From positions 3,720,001 through 3,784,000 of the forward strand of contig NC_088935.1 of assembly GCF_033473495.1 (NCBI RefSeq): a DNA stretch of 64,000 nt, written 5' to 3'. This DNA is from Cercospora beticola (taxonomy: Eukaryota > Ascomycota > Dothideomycetes > Mycosphaerellales > Mycosphaerellaceae). Of this stretch, positions 1 through 9,669 are shown piece after piece. The position numbers were made by a program, and so were the translations under genes. Position 1 is the first letter of the stretch. Each line of letters starts with the position of its first letter. The notes under the pieces were generated by a model. It searched no databases and had not been told where the DNA came from. It saw only the letters and a list, made by a program, of their open reading frames with translations.

Positions 1-1
1 A

Positions 2-1714
2 AGCCGAATTTCGACAAGTAACTCGTCCACCATGGGCGTGACTACTTCTCAGCCGAGCGCGGCGCCTGCAGCGACCGCAGCGGCCAACATCACATGCGCG
101 AACCTCTGCTCAGCACTTTCTTTCACTGAATCAGAATACCCGGTTCACCCAGTGTCTTGTCAATCATATGCTGCTGGCGATGATATCACCATCACCGGCG
201 GTCAAGCGCAGGCAGGTTGCGGAACATCTTTCTCTCCTCAACTCGACGTTTGCCGAGTGGTCCTCACAGTAGAGACTAGCGATGCTTCGGAGACGTACAT
301 GGAAGTCTGGCTTCCTGAGAACGGCCAATGGAATGGACGCACCATGAACACTGACAACGGAGGTGTCAATGGATGCGTGCACTACGTTGACATGGACTAC
401 GTCTCTAGCCGCGGGTTTGCTGCGATCGGTGACAATGCTGGTCACAACGGTTCTTCGTTCGACGGCTCGTGGTTTGCAGACGACAACGAGGTCATCATCG
501 ACTGGGTCTGGCGCGCTCGTCACTCTGCTGTCGTTGCAGGCAAGGAAGTTGTCAACCAGTTCTACGATCAAGCACCCGAATACTCTTACTACATTGGCTG
601 CTCGGCCGGTGGTGCCCAGGGCATGAAGTCCGCGCAGATGTTCCCAGATGACTTTGACGGTATCATTGCCGGCTCTGCTGCTGCCGACTTCAACCACCTA
701 CAAGCCTGGAGCGGCCGTTTCGTGCAACTCACTGGCACATCCGACTCCGACCCCAAATTCCTCACTCAAAATGACTGGATCACTGTCCAAGCTGCCATCT
801 TCGATCAATGCGATGAGAAACTTGACGGCGTCAACGATGGCATCCTCGAAGACCCTTCTCTCTGCCAATTTGACTCTTCTGTTCTTGCTTGCAGCAACAA
901 CGCTACCCTCTCTGGCTGCCTGACCGACACCCAAGTCAACACAGTCAGAGAAGTCTTCACCGAACTCTACAACACCGAAGGCGAACTCCTCTACCCAGCT
1001 CTCCTCTACGGCTCCCAAGTCGATGCCTTCCGCCTCGGCCAACTCTCCGGCAGCGTCCAAGCCATCTCCCGCGACTGGTACCGCTACGCAATCAACGACG
1101 ACCCCGCCTGGGACCCTCTCGACATGAACCAAGCCGATTACGCTCGCGCCGACGCTCTCGACGCCTACCACGGCAACGTCTCCCAGTTCTCCGGCGACCT
1201 GAGCGGTTTCCGCGCCGCAGGAGGCAAACTCCTCATGTACCACGGCACAGCCGACCCTCTCGTCTCCAGCAGCAACTCCCAACGCTACTACCTCAAAGTC
1301 GCCTCCGAGCTCGGAATCGACAACGTCGACATGGACGACTTCTACCGCTACTTCCGCATCTCTGGCATGGCACACTGCGGTGTAGGCGGAATTTCCGGCG
1401 CTGGAGCTTGGATGTTCGGACAGAACGCCGCTGCGGCTGTCGCTTCGCATAACATTATCGATTACTTGCAAGAATGGGTCGAAGATGCCAACCCACCTGA
1501 GACTCTCATTGGAACGAAGTACTGGTACGATACGGTGTCTATGGGCGTGCAATTTGAGCGTGCGCACTGCAGATTCCCGTACAGGAATACGTTCATCACG
1601 GGCCAGGATCCTAATGATGTGGATTCTTGGAGGTGTGAGCTGATTGATGAGTGGAGGGAGTGTGGACCTGGTGCTTTGCCTCGGTTGTGTAATGTTGATG
1701 GCAGTTTCAATTAG
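2..1714 (+). CDS. Tannase / feruloyl esterase family secreted esterase, 5' end cut by window
   Basis: This is a serine esterase of the tannase/feruloyl esterase B family, which hydrolyses ester bonds of phenolic acids in plant polymers or tannins outside the cell. The reading frame is open to the window edge. The first ATG (position 32) gives 560 residues with no signal peptide, so the true start and signal peptide probably lie upstream. Visible family marks, counted from that ATG: the nucleophile motif GCSAGG with adjacent Cys190-Ser191, the partner motif AHCGVGG near residue 450 (together the CS-D-HC arrangement with a linking disulphide), and a calcium-loop-like DGVNDGI segment near residue 265 typical of the lid domain. 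Many cysteines fit an extracellular enzyme. The family is clear; tannase versus feruloyl esterase cannot be decided from sequence. Confidence 0.9.
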   Translation, partial: SRISTSNSSTMGVTTSQPSAAPAATAAANITCANLCSALSFTESEYPVHPVSCQSYAAGDDITITGGQAQAGCGTSFSPQLDVCRVVLTVETSDASETYMEVWLPENGQWNGRTMNTDNGGVNGCVHYVDMDYVSSRGFAAIGDNAGHNGSSFDGSWFADDNEVIIDWVWRARHSAVVAGKEVVNQFYDQAPEYSYYIGCSAGGAQGMKSAQMFPDDFDGIIAGSAAADFNHLQAWSGRFVQLTGTSDSDPKFLTQNDWITVQAAIFDQCDEKLDGVNDGILEDPSLCQFDSSVLACSNNATLSGCLTDTQVNTVREVFTELYNTEGELLYPALLYGSQVDAFRLGQLSGSVQAISRDWYRYAINDDPAWDPLDMNQADYARADALDAYHGNVSQFSGDLSGFRAAGGKLLMYHGTADPLVSSSNSQRYYLKVASELGIDNVDMDDFYRYFRISGMAHCGVGGISGAGAWMFGQNAAAAVASHNIIDYLQEWVEDANPPETLIGTKYWYDTVSMGVQFERAHCRFPYRNTFITGQDPNDVDSWRCELIDEWRECGPGALPRLCNVDGSFN

Positions 1715-2222
1715 ATTGCCGGATGAACATGAGGAAGGAACAAAAGAGACAGAATAGGCATAAATGGCTTGTGAAGACAGTTGTTTGTAGATTTAATGTG
1801 ATTGATGATGAATCTAGGTATGCGCAAGAGAAAAGTTCGCAAATACCATTCGGTGTACATATTTGACTACTTCGTCTCGTTCCAGCATCACTTGAAAAAT
1901 CTGAAACAGGAGTATGTGTGGTTGCTTTATGCTTTCATCAACATTATCATTCATTCGTTAAATTTCTAGACAGAGTCTGCCTTTCCCAGCTCATTTTTCG
2001 TGCTCTCACGAGACATATGTAGCCGGATTTTCACTGAACACCGACTGCCCTCGCGTCATGCCATTTCATCCCGACCCTTGGACCCATCACATCTTCCATC
2101 TATCCTCGTTCTGATCCATGCAAGCAGTAGATGAAGACAACCCGTAAGCAGGCACACAACCGCAAAACGCCATCGCTAAAAACCCGCGAGAAGAAAGCCA
2201 TACTGTGGGCACAGAAGCATCA
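1715..2222. other. Intergenic, convergent 3' flanks
   Basis: Lies between the stop codons of the esterase (+) and the coiled-coil protein (-). It is presumably 3' UTR sequence of both. I see no gene, repeat or RNA in it. Confidence 0.6.
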
Positions 2223-3956
2223 TCACCACATCGTACTCCCCTTCTTCGTCAACTTTCCTCCCTCATCACTTCCCGATCTCAGCCCAAAGAACGAGCTTTT
2301 CTTCTTTTTCGGCTGCTGTCCACCTGAAACGTTCAACATGCTAGCCGAAGGATTTCCTCCACTCATCATGGCGCTACCACCTGCGCCAGGTTGCAAATAC
2401 ATTCCGGGTCTCGAAGAAGGCGCCAGAGGAGGAGGCCTGGAAGAAACATGAGACGCCGCAGGTCGTCCTTGCGGTATTGAAGGCAGTCCATTACTTCCAA
2501 AACTCCTCCTCGGAGGTTGCTGTGGCGGAGATGGGCGATGACCGGTCGTAGTATGCGGTCTCGCGATGTTCGCTTGTTGAGGTTGAGGTTGCTGCACGCC
2601 ATATAGTTTTCTTAAACGTTCGGTTTCTTTTTCCACTTCCAATTCCTTTCTCCTGCGAGTTTTCTCTTCTTCTTCGACCATGCGTTGAAGTCGCTTCCGC
2701 TCGGCTTCGTCGGCTTTGGCTTTCTCTTTCTGTTTGCGACGTTCGAGTTTCGCTTCGGCTTCGGCTTGGGCTTTGAGACGGGCGGTTTCGGCTTCGATCT
2801 CCCATTGAGAGCGAGGGTCGGCATGAGGTGGAGGGGGTTTGGGTGATGAGGATGTGGTTGTCGGAAGAGCGGCTGTGGATGTAGCAGCAGCGGTATGGAA
2901 AGGAGGCCGGTTGTTGATGTTGTTAAGAGGCGGTTTCTCCGGCGGCAAAGCAGCAGAATATGGAGCAACCTTTTGCATCGCCGTGTTCAGTTTCGGTAGA
3001 GCGGTCGTCGACTGTGCGGCTCTCCCAGGGGGAAGTCCTGCCCCATAGACTGCTGAAGGAGGATGATGCGAAAGAGCAGGAGCGCCGACAATGCTCACAG
3101 GAGGATGCATCATTCGATTGTTCGGGTTCGACAATTTCCTTCCACCACCACTCAACTTCCTCTCATTCGGCGCCTGCGAGACATTGAAGACTTCTCGTAA
3201 TCCGTCCTTGGATGCAAAGTACAGGTCCTTGATCACAACGGCACTCAGCAACAACGTGATCTCCATCCCTTTCGGATCTTCCAATTCCAGGCGATCCATG
3301 TTCGATTCGTAGATTGTCAACTCTCGCATACTCCTCCACAATGCGACAGCAATGTCCGGATCCTTTTTGCTCTTCTTCTTGACCTCGATATCCGTGCTCT
3401 TACCCGTCATGTAGCATATCAGATCTCGACTCAATTTGCTCTCTTTGCGCCAGACGAAATTGATTTTGGGAGTGATGGATAGACTCGCTGGGTCGGATTG
3501 TCCACGATCGAGGTAGCTAGCGCTAGGGGTTCGGAAAGCGATGAGAGGGAGACTGAATTCGTACGAGTCGGAAGCTCCCCATTTGCCCTCCTTGATGTCT
3601 ACTCGCACCTGCTGGTCGGGGTTGTAGAGTTGAACGGCGAAGTCGTGAGGGAGGACGGGTTGAGGAGGCGGAGGAACGCCTCCATTTCGGCGGATCTCTT
3701 CCTGGTTCAGCGTGGGTTGTGTCCAATCTGGCCGGGCGAGGACTTCTCCGAATAAGATGTCAGGGTTGTAGGCGTCGAAAAGGGCAACGGCATAGCAGTT
3801 CTTGTGGGCGGGACTCGTACTCGCAGGGTCGGTGTTGTGGAGGGCGTATGAGGGAGCGGGCGTCGAGCCATGGTGACTGTGGTAGACATCGCGGTGGTGC
3901 TTGATGCCGTCTGCGGCAGGCTTCAGGAAGTAGACGGGCAGGTTCTCGTCCAACAT
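2223..3956 (-). CDS. Conserved fungal protein of unknown function with C-terminal coiled coil
   Basis: Single-exon protein of 577 residues, starting at MLDENLPVYF. The frame stays open upstream to 4235, but those 93 residues are Arg/Ser/Thr-rich and unlike the conserved start, so I chose the internal ATG. The first 250 residues look like a folded domain with mixed hydrophobic strands and a Lys-rich loop (EVKKKSKKD). The middle is Pro/Ser/Asn-rich and probably disordered. Roughly residues 400-470 form a highly charged heptad-like helix of Glu, Lys, Arg and Ala, a likely coiled coil. The C-terminus is basic and Gly/Ser-rich. I do not recognise a named domain and do not assign a function. Base skew changes along the gene: the coding strand is C-rich near the start and G-rich near the end. 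Confidence 0.75.
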   Translation of the reverse strand: MLDENLPVYFLKPAADGIKHHRDVYHSHHGSTPAPSYALHNTDPASTSPAHKNCYAVALFDAYNPDILFGEVLARPDWTQPTLNQEEIRRNGGVPPPPQPVLPHDFAVQLYNPDQQVRVDIKEGKWGASDSYEFSLPLIAFRTPSASYLDRGQSDPASLSITPKINFVWRKESKLSRDLICYMTGKSTDIEVKKKSKKDPDIAVALWRSMRELTIYESNMDRLELEDPKGMEITLLLSAVVIKDLYFASKDGLREVFNVSQAPNERKLSGGGRKLSNPNNRMMHPPVSIVGAPALSHHPPSAVYGAGLPPGRAAQSTTALPKLNTAMQKVAPYSAALPPEKPPLNNINNRPPFHTAAATSTAALPTTTSSSPKPPPPHADPRSQWEIEAETARLKAQAEAEAKLERRKQKEKAKADEAERKRLQRMVEEEEKTRRRKELEVEKETERLRKLYGVQQPQPQQANIARPHTTTGHRPSPPQQPPRRSFGSNGLPSIPQGRPAASHVSSRPPPLAPSSRPGMYLQPGAGGSAMMSGGNPSASMLNVSGGQQPKKKKSSFFGLRSGSDEGGKLTKKGSTMW

Positions 3957-5108
3957 GGTGGCATGTGTTGTAGTCTCTGGCAAAGTTGCCTCTGTGGTTC
4001 TCGAACGTCTGTCAGGTGAGATTGAAAAGAGTCGCGCAGACTCCGGTAGCGAATGTGGTGTGAGCACTGCCCCTCTCACTTTCAACGAGAGTTCTTCTGT
4101 CGGTCTTCGGTCGTGGAGGCGATGTTCAGTCCAGAGGCTTACCGCACGGGCAGTGCGACGGACTGCGATGAAGCCGAACAACACTGCGGCGAACGGTCTG
4201 ACGACGAAGGGACATCCTCGTCTGCTATTGTGCACTAGTCGACGGTTCGCATATCAGCAGCGACCGCCGCAGCAGCAGGCGCAGTTCCGCCCATCACGCG
4301 CCATGTTTCGAGTCGCGTTGCGTTCCTCGTGCATGCGACACAAATGGCCTGCATGACGCTGCCTGTGGCTCCTTCGGCCTCGGAGCATTTCACCCACCAG
4401 ACCAATCAAATTTTTCAATTGACATTTGCTTGTTTCTCGGCTTCCGCGCGAGCTTCCCAGTCAAGCCGTGGTCAGATCGGACACCGTCCCACACTTCTGG
4501 AGACCACGCTACTGCTTCAAGTTCAGCTGCACAGGGGTGTATCGCATGTCTTCACGATGATGAAGAATTCCGTGCGAGATCCGGTGGAAGGATTGCTGAT
4601 GCCTTGTTCCTGCACTACAGCACTGTCCCACCGGGCGGCCTGCGAAATGGGACGAGGTGCAGGAAGGCCGCGTATCCATCGATATCTTTGCACAGCCTCC
4701 CTCTTCAACTCCTAACCGCGGACCCACCACCAATGCCTTTTCTGACAGGCATGCACGTAACGCTTCCCCATCGACCACGCGTCACATGCACGAGCAGACG
4801 TCTGCTCACTCTTGGCTGCCCTCGCTTGCGACAATGGGAAAGAAAAGCTTGCCATGCACAAGTCAAGCTCTCCGCGGAGGAGAAGCTAACCTAGTGTGCT
4901 ATTGTAGTATACACTATGTCCTCATCGCTACAAAACACATTACGCCTTAGCCAGAACTGTCCAAGGCCGTGAGGCTTCTTCGTCTCCGTCTCCATCTCGC
5001 AGTGTCCAATTGGAATAGTATCGCTCCATCTGCAGTGTCAATTTGGGATCGCAATGTGCAAATGTCAAGAACTCGCAGCTTCGTCATGCCAGAAGGTCAG
5101 GCAGCCAC
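3957..5108. other. Intergenic, no supported gene
   Basis: Holds the 5' flank of the coiled-coil protein and the 3' flank of the aminotransferase. Short overlapping open frames at 4329-4950 lack codon pattern, homology or splice logic and look like chance. Confidence 0.5.
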
Positions 5109-6522
5109 CTAGGCAACAACACTAAGCAGAAGTCAGCACATCAAACCTCATCTCACCGATCGAACATAGAAACTCACCTCCAAGGATGCTCCTCCTCACC
5201 ATACTGTATCCCCTCAATCCAATCCTTCATCTGCTTTGCGATCGGTCCTACCTCTTCTCCGGCCGGAAGCCCACAGTCCACCAACTCTCCCTTATACGAA
5301 ATGGCTCGTACAGGCGAGACAGTCGCCGCCGTACCCGAACCAAACACCTCCAATAGCCGTCCCTCTTTAGCGGCCTCCGCTAACTCTCGCATCGTGAATC
5401 TCCTCTCGTTGACTTTCCACCCCTGGCGCACCATCCTTTCCCTGGCGAGCGCGAGAACAGAATCTCTAACCACACCCTCCAATATCGTACCATCCAGCGG
5501 AGCAGTCATGAGTTCCTTCTGTCCATCCTTCCCTTGAATCGCAACGAAGAAATTCATCGTTCCCACTTCCGTGACATAATCTTCCTCCAGTCCCGTCTCC
5601 GGGTCAAGGTCCTTGAACAGCCAAAGATTTTGATGGAAACCCCGTGTTGCAGCTTGCATTTGTGGTACAATGCAAGGAGCGTAGTTAGCTCCTAATTTGC
5701 TAGCTCCTACGCCTCCGGGCCAAGCTCGCACGGCGTAGTCCGTCGCTTCGAGAGACACAGCTTTGAAGCCTGTTGGGTAATAAGGTCCCACGGGAGAGGC
5801 GATCACATAGAGCATTGCGCTTCCTGGTGGTCCGACGCCGAGTGTACGTTGGGTTCCGATGATGTTGGGTCGGATGTAGAGACTGTAGCCTTTTTGTCTG
5901 TTTCACGGATCACATCCTCGTTAGCATGAAACTCCAATCTCATATCCTAACGCAGAGTTTCTTCTTTTATATGTGGGAAAGGGAAAACGTACGAAGGAAT
6001 AAACCTCTCCTCCATCCTCACAAACTTCTTAATCAACTCAATCACATTCTCCCCCTCAAACGTCGGCAACGCAATCCTCGCCGCACTCTTATTCATCCTC
6101 TTCATATTCATATCCGGCCGAAACAATCTCACGTTTCCTTTTGAATCCTTATAAGCTTTCATCCCCTCAAAAGCTTCGAACGCATAATGCAATACGCAAG
6201 TCGCCGGGTCAAGAGACAAATTTTGGTAGGGTGTTATTCGCGGTGGGAGCCAGCCGTCTGAGGCTGTCCATTCGAGACTGAGCATGTGGTCTGTGAACGT
6301 GCGGCCGAAGATGAGCTCTGAGTTGGGGGTTATAGGTTTGGGAGTCGTGGTTTGGGTTATGGTGAGGGTGGAGGGGTCGATTGCGCTGAGGCGAGGGTCG
6401 CTGGCGTCGGGGGCGCGCAGGTTTGAGAGGCGGGTGGTCGTGGAGAGGGAGCATCTTGTTGTAGTTGAGAGGAGAGCTGGTGCTCTCGTTGCGCTGCGGG
6501 TGAAGAGGGTTCGGAGTGCCAT
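5109..6522 (-). CDS. Mitochondrial branched-chain amino acid aminotransferase (BCAT)
   Basis: A PLP-dependent fold-type IV aminotransferase that interconverts Leu, Ile and Val with their 2-oxo acids. Exons on the minus strand are 6522-5993, 5897-5178 and 5121-5109. The introns of 95 and 56 bp have GTACGT and GTGAGT donors, and the spliced protein is about 420 residues ending HPWSVVA, a typical BCAT tail. Family marks: [10 protein letters not shown], the [13 protein letters not shown] segment, [11 protein letters not shown] across intron 1, and the EVGTMNFF stretch. An Arg/Ser/Thr-rich N-terminus ([15 protein letters not shown]) reads as a mitochondrial presequence. An in-frame ATG at 6657 would add 45 residues. 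The last coding exon is only 13 bp and easy to miss. It is 11 kb from the lyase-hydratase gene, so a functional link through leucine breakdown is possible but not shown. Confidence 0.93.
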
Positions 6523-7109
6523 TGCGGCGGCTTGGGCGAGTGAGAGGGTTCGCGCAGGATTAGGACTTGAGATTCGGGCTTCTTTTTGTATTGGGATGCC
6601 CTTTGGTAATGCCAATGGCTGTGAGTGACTCAAAAATGTTTTTGTGATAGGGCGCACAGGTTCCTGGAGTACGGTTGACGCATTGCCGAGAAGGGAAATG
6701 CCAAGTGAGGGTAGCCGACATCGGCAGAGTAGGCAGAGAAATCTAGACTTTCACATTGCGGAGGAAAGGGAATGGGAATGATAGCAAGACTGGTATATCA
6801 AGACATTATCTGATCTGACTGCGCGATTTTCCTAGGAAAGAGCTCGCAAGTGCGCGAGAATTTCGTGCTCTCATTCTTGCTCGTTCCGCTATTGCAACGC
6901 GCAACCTCAGGCAGCTGCCGAGCGCCCATTTGGGATGGCCAGTGACTCTATTATCGATGCTGACTCCACAGACGTGATTCATTGGCATGTACTGCTGTAA
7001 TCTCACTTTTCAAGCGGCCGTCCATAGCTGTCAATAGAAGCCTAGAGCTGTGCCAGTGGAAATAAGCCAACTTTAGGCAGTTCCCATATCACCAGGTTCC
7101 AGTCGTCTC
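6523..7109. other. Upstream region of the aminotransferase
   Basis: Contains the 5' flank of BCAT, including an in-frame extension to 6657, and the 3' flank of the DUF3425 gene. No further gene is seen. Confidence 0.5.
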
Positions 7110-8638
7110 TCAAGTATAGAAATGATTCCACGAAACTGGACCCGTCGTTTCATACATCGCCTCCTCGGACACGACGTGCGTAGTGCGTGGCGGAAGCTCG
7201 CCAGCATATGTCCCTCGTCTCTGCTGATTCATCATTCTCTGCTGTTCCTGTTGCTGTAGTAGCATTCGTTCCATCAAGCCAAATCGAGGCTGGATTTGTG
7301 TCAAGGGCATATAATTCGCCGCTGGGATATCGTCTGCCAGACCAGGAAAGTCGTAGAAGAAGTTGATATCCATGCGCCAGTTCGCCATGTCCAATAGGCC
7401 ACTCTCAAATCTATTGCTGAGGTGGTACATAGAAGACCTGGGCGAAACAGCCATGATGTCGAACGGCTCGAATTGCCATGCGACTCGGAGGTTTCGTGCA
7501 AAGAGAGCCCAGAACTTGTTCGTGAGCATATCGGTTTGCGAGGACATCATTCGCTCTCTGAGTTTGGGCCATGTCAAATGATCGATGACTGGTTCGTGGG
7601 CGATGAGGGTCTCCGTTACGCTGTCACTCATGTCAGCTCATGTCTGGAAGGGTGAAGCTCGTAAGATACTCACTGAGGCTGGAACCAAGCTGGCAGCGGG
7701 CCCTCTACTTGTACTGCCACGTTCTTTGTCTCAAACATGTACCGCTTGTGCAGCATGCGAAGACAACTAACCCGCTCGATCATGTTACACTCCTTGAACA
7801 GGCACAGGTCGACCATCTGGAGTACCTCCCACAAGGGACAGATCTGCTCGTAGCGGGACAGCGCGAACTTCCAGCCTTTCAGAACGGCCGAAATAATTAC
7901 ATCCTGGTTGTGCTCATCGTCGTAGCAGACCCGATCCGGCGAGACGTTGCGAATGTGGTCTACCAGGTGGTTTAGAAACAGAGTCAGCTCTCGACCCTCT
8001 GCTGTGGGCTTTCCTCCCGCCGTGAACTGCGCCAGCAGCTGTGGATGTGGTGCTATTCGATTGGCATTGAGACCGTCGATGGTATTTGACGGGCGCAAAG
8101 TTTGGCCTCCGACACTGCCTGTTGGTGTTGTAGTATCGTTCGGCACATCATGGGAAAATCCTAAGGGAGTCAGCTTTACTTCGTACAAGAGAAAACTTCC
8201 ATGTCGCACCTATCGGCTGGTCCCAGTATTGAGGAGCCGGGATAGTCTCGAGGGAGGGTGCTATTGTCCCGTCGATGTCTGTTGATGCTGGACTGGTACT
8301 TCCAGTCAAAACAGTGCCCGGCGTGGTCGCTGCGGGCGCATCTTTGGTTTCGCCTTTAGGACCAGAGGCCTCCAGCTGTAGGACGCGTGCTTCTAGCAGG
8401 GCGAGTCGGTCTTGTACTTCTTTCTTCAAAAACCTGTTCTGCGATCGGCCAATCCTCGTCAGTGATTTTCCTGGATACACATGCGAATGCGATGCATGAA
8501 TGAACTCACGGCCTTGCGATCGACCTCTTGCTTTCGTTGACGCTGCTCAGCAGTGAGAACGCGACCGCTCGCCCAAGCTTTCTTTTCGACGCCTCCTGCA
8601 TCTGTGCGACGGGTACCGTTGGTTGTGCGACCGCTCAT
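7110..8638 (-). CDS. bZIP-like transcription factor with DUF3425 domain
   Basis: Four exons (8638-8510, 8438-8210, 8160-7674, 7626-7110), with introns of 71, 49 and 47 bp whose phases join cleanly into 453 residues. The N-terminus has a short basic segment (EQRQRKQEVDRKA, then NRFLKKEVQDRL across intron 1) followed by Leu-spaced heptads (LALLEARVLQLE), so it resembles a degenerate bZIP. The C-terminal two thirds matches the fungal DUF3425 layout: LTLFLNHLVDHIR, CPLWEVLQMVD and a late NLRVAWQFEPFDIM segment. DUF3425 proteins are generally nuclear regulators, often stress- or metabolism-linked; the targets here are unknown. It is divergent from the SCY1 gene with about 1 kb between the starts. 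Confidence 0.85.
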
Positions 8639-9669
8639 TTTGAGAAATTGCCATAAATGGCCGCAGTTGGCATATCAAGCAGAACAGCTAAGCAATGTGC
8701 CGCTGCACCACGTTCCTCGCACTAGATGTGCATGTTGGCTACCGACTTCCAGTGATGCTTGTAGTAGTATCGCGTGTGCGTAGGGAGGAGCGCAGTTGGA
8801 CGAAGAAGAGGATCTGTTCCCATAACGTAGAACCCCGCAGGAGGCGTTCGAGATCGACAGACAAGAGTCCAGTCTCCCGTGGCACTTCGTCAGAGTTCTG
8901 TCGGCCGAACTCTGTATTAAGCCTACACGCCATGCTTAAGGCTTGTCACTGGCTCTTTCCGTGGCCAGTGAGAAGTCTGCAGATTACAGAAGGGTTCAGG
9001 GCACTGATGAGGTTTCCTGCACGAATGAGGTATTGTGTCAATCAGTCTGATGGTGACTTGTCATTCTCACACTTCTCCGACGCCAAATCGCAGCCGTGCT
9101 AGACATACGAGAACAGAGACCAATGCGCCAGGGAGCGTAGAGAAGGCATAGTCAGACAGTGTTGGACATGCAGGAGGTCCAGGCGACTTGTTCGGCAAGT
9201 TCGTGAGCCGAGGGTTCGATAGCTGGAACATTTTTGGTGCTATTAGAGATACTATGCGGGTACCGCTGCAGAGCTTATGGGCAAGCCATATTCGTCGAAG
9301 ACATATGGCGGCGCAATACGCTACGTGGATGGCCAGACTGAATTCGAGCAGCTGTAATTCATGAAGGTGTTTGGAGCGACGTGAAGCTCGTGGAGGAGTG
9401 GAAGAGAAGGGACGATGCATGCGACAGAAACGCCGAGACGTGGCGCTTTCCTGATCTTATCGCCGACACAAGGGTAACTTGTGAAGCTTCCAGCTCAACA
9501 TTTGCCATGTGCTACTCTGGACACCTCCGGATTCTTGTGATTCTTGCATTGGAGCTGGAGACTATGTTTTCGGACTAAGGCGTAGTGTTGCACTCAGTCG
9601 TGCGCACAGGGCTGACATTGAGCGGGGTGAGTCCGTGGTCACCGTCGGTCTAGCACAACCTGGCCCACC
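8639..9669. other. Divergent promoter region, DUF3425 gene / SCY1
   Basis: About 1 kb between two start codons pointing away from each other. Several short open frames occur but none has supporting features. One CCGAGG hexamer is present near 9208. Confidence 0.5.

Noticed and set aside
4329..4950. Cluster of overlapping open frames
   Set aside because: Three frames overlap the same DNA, none has family features and none fits a start context better than the others.
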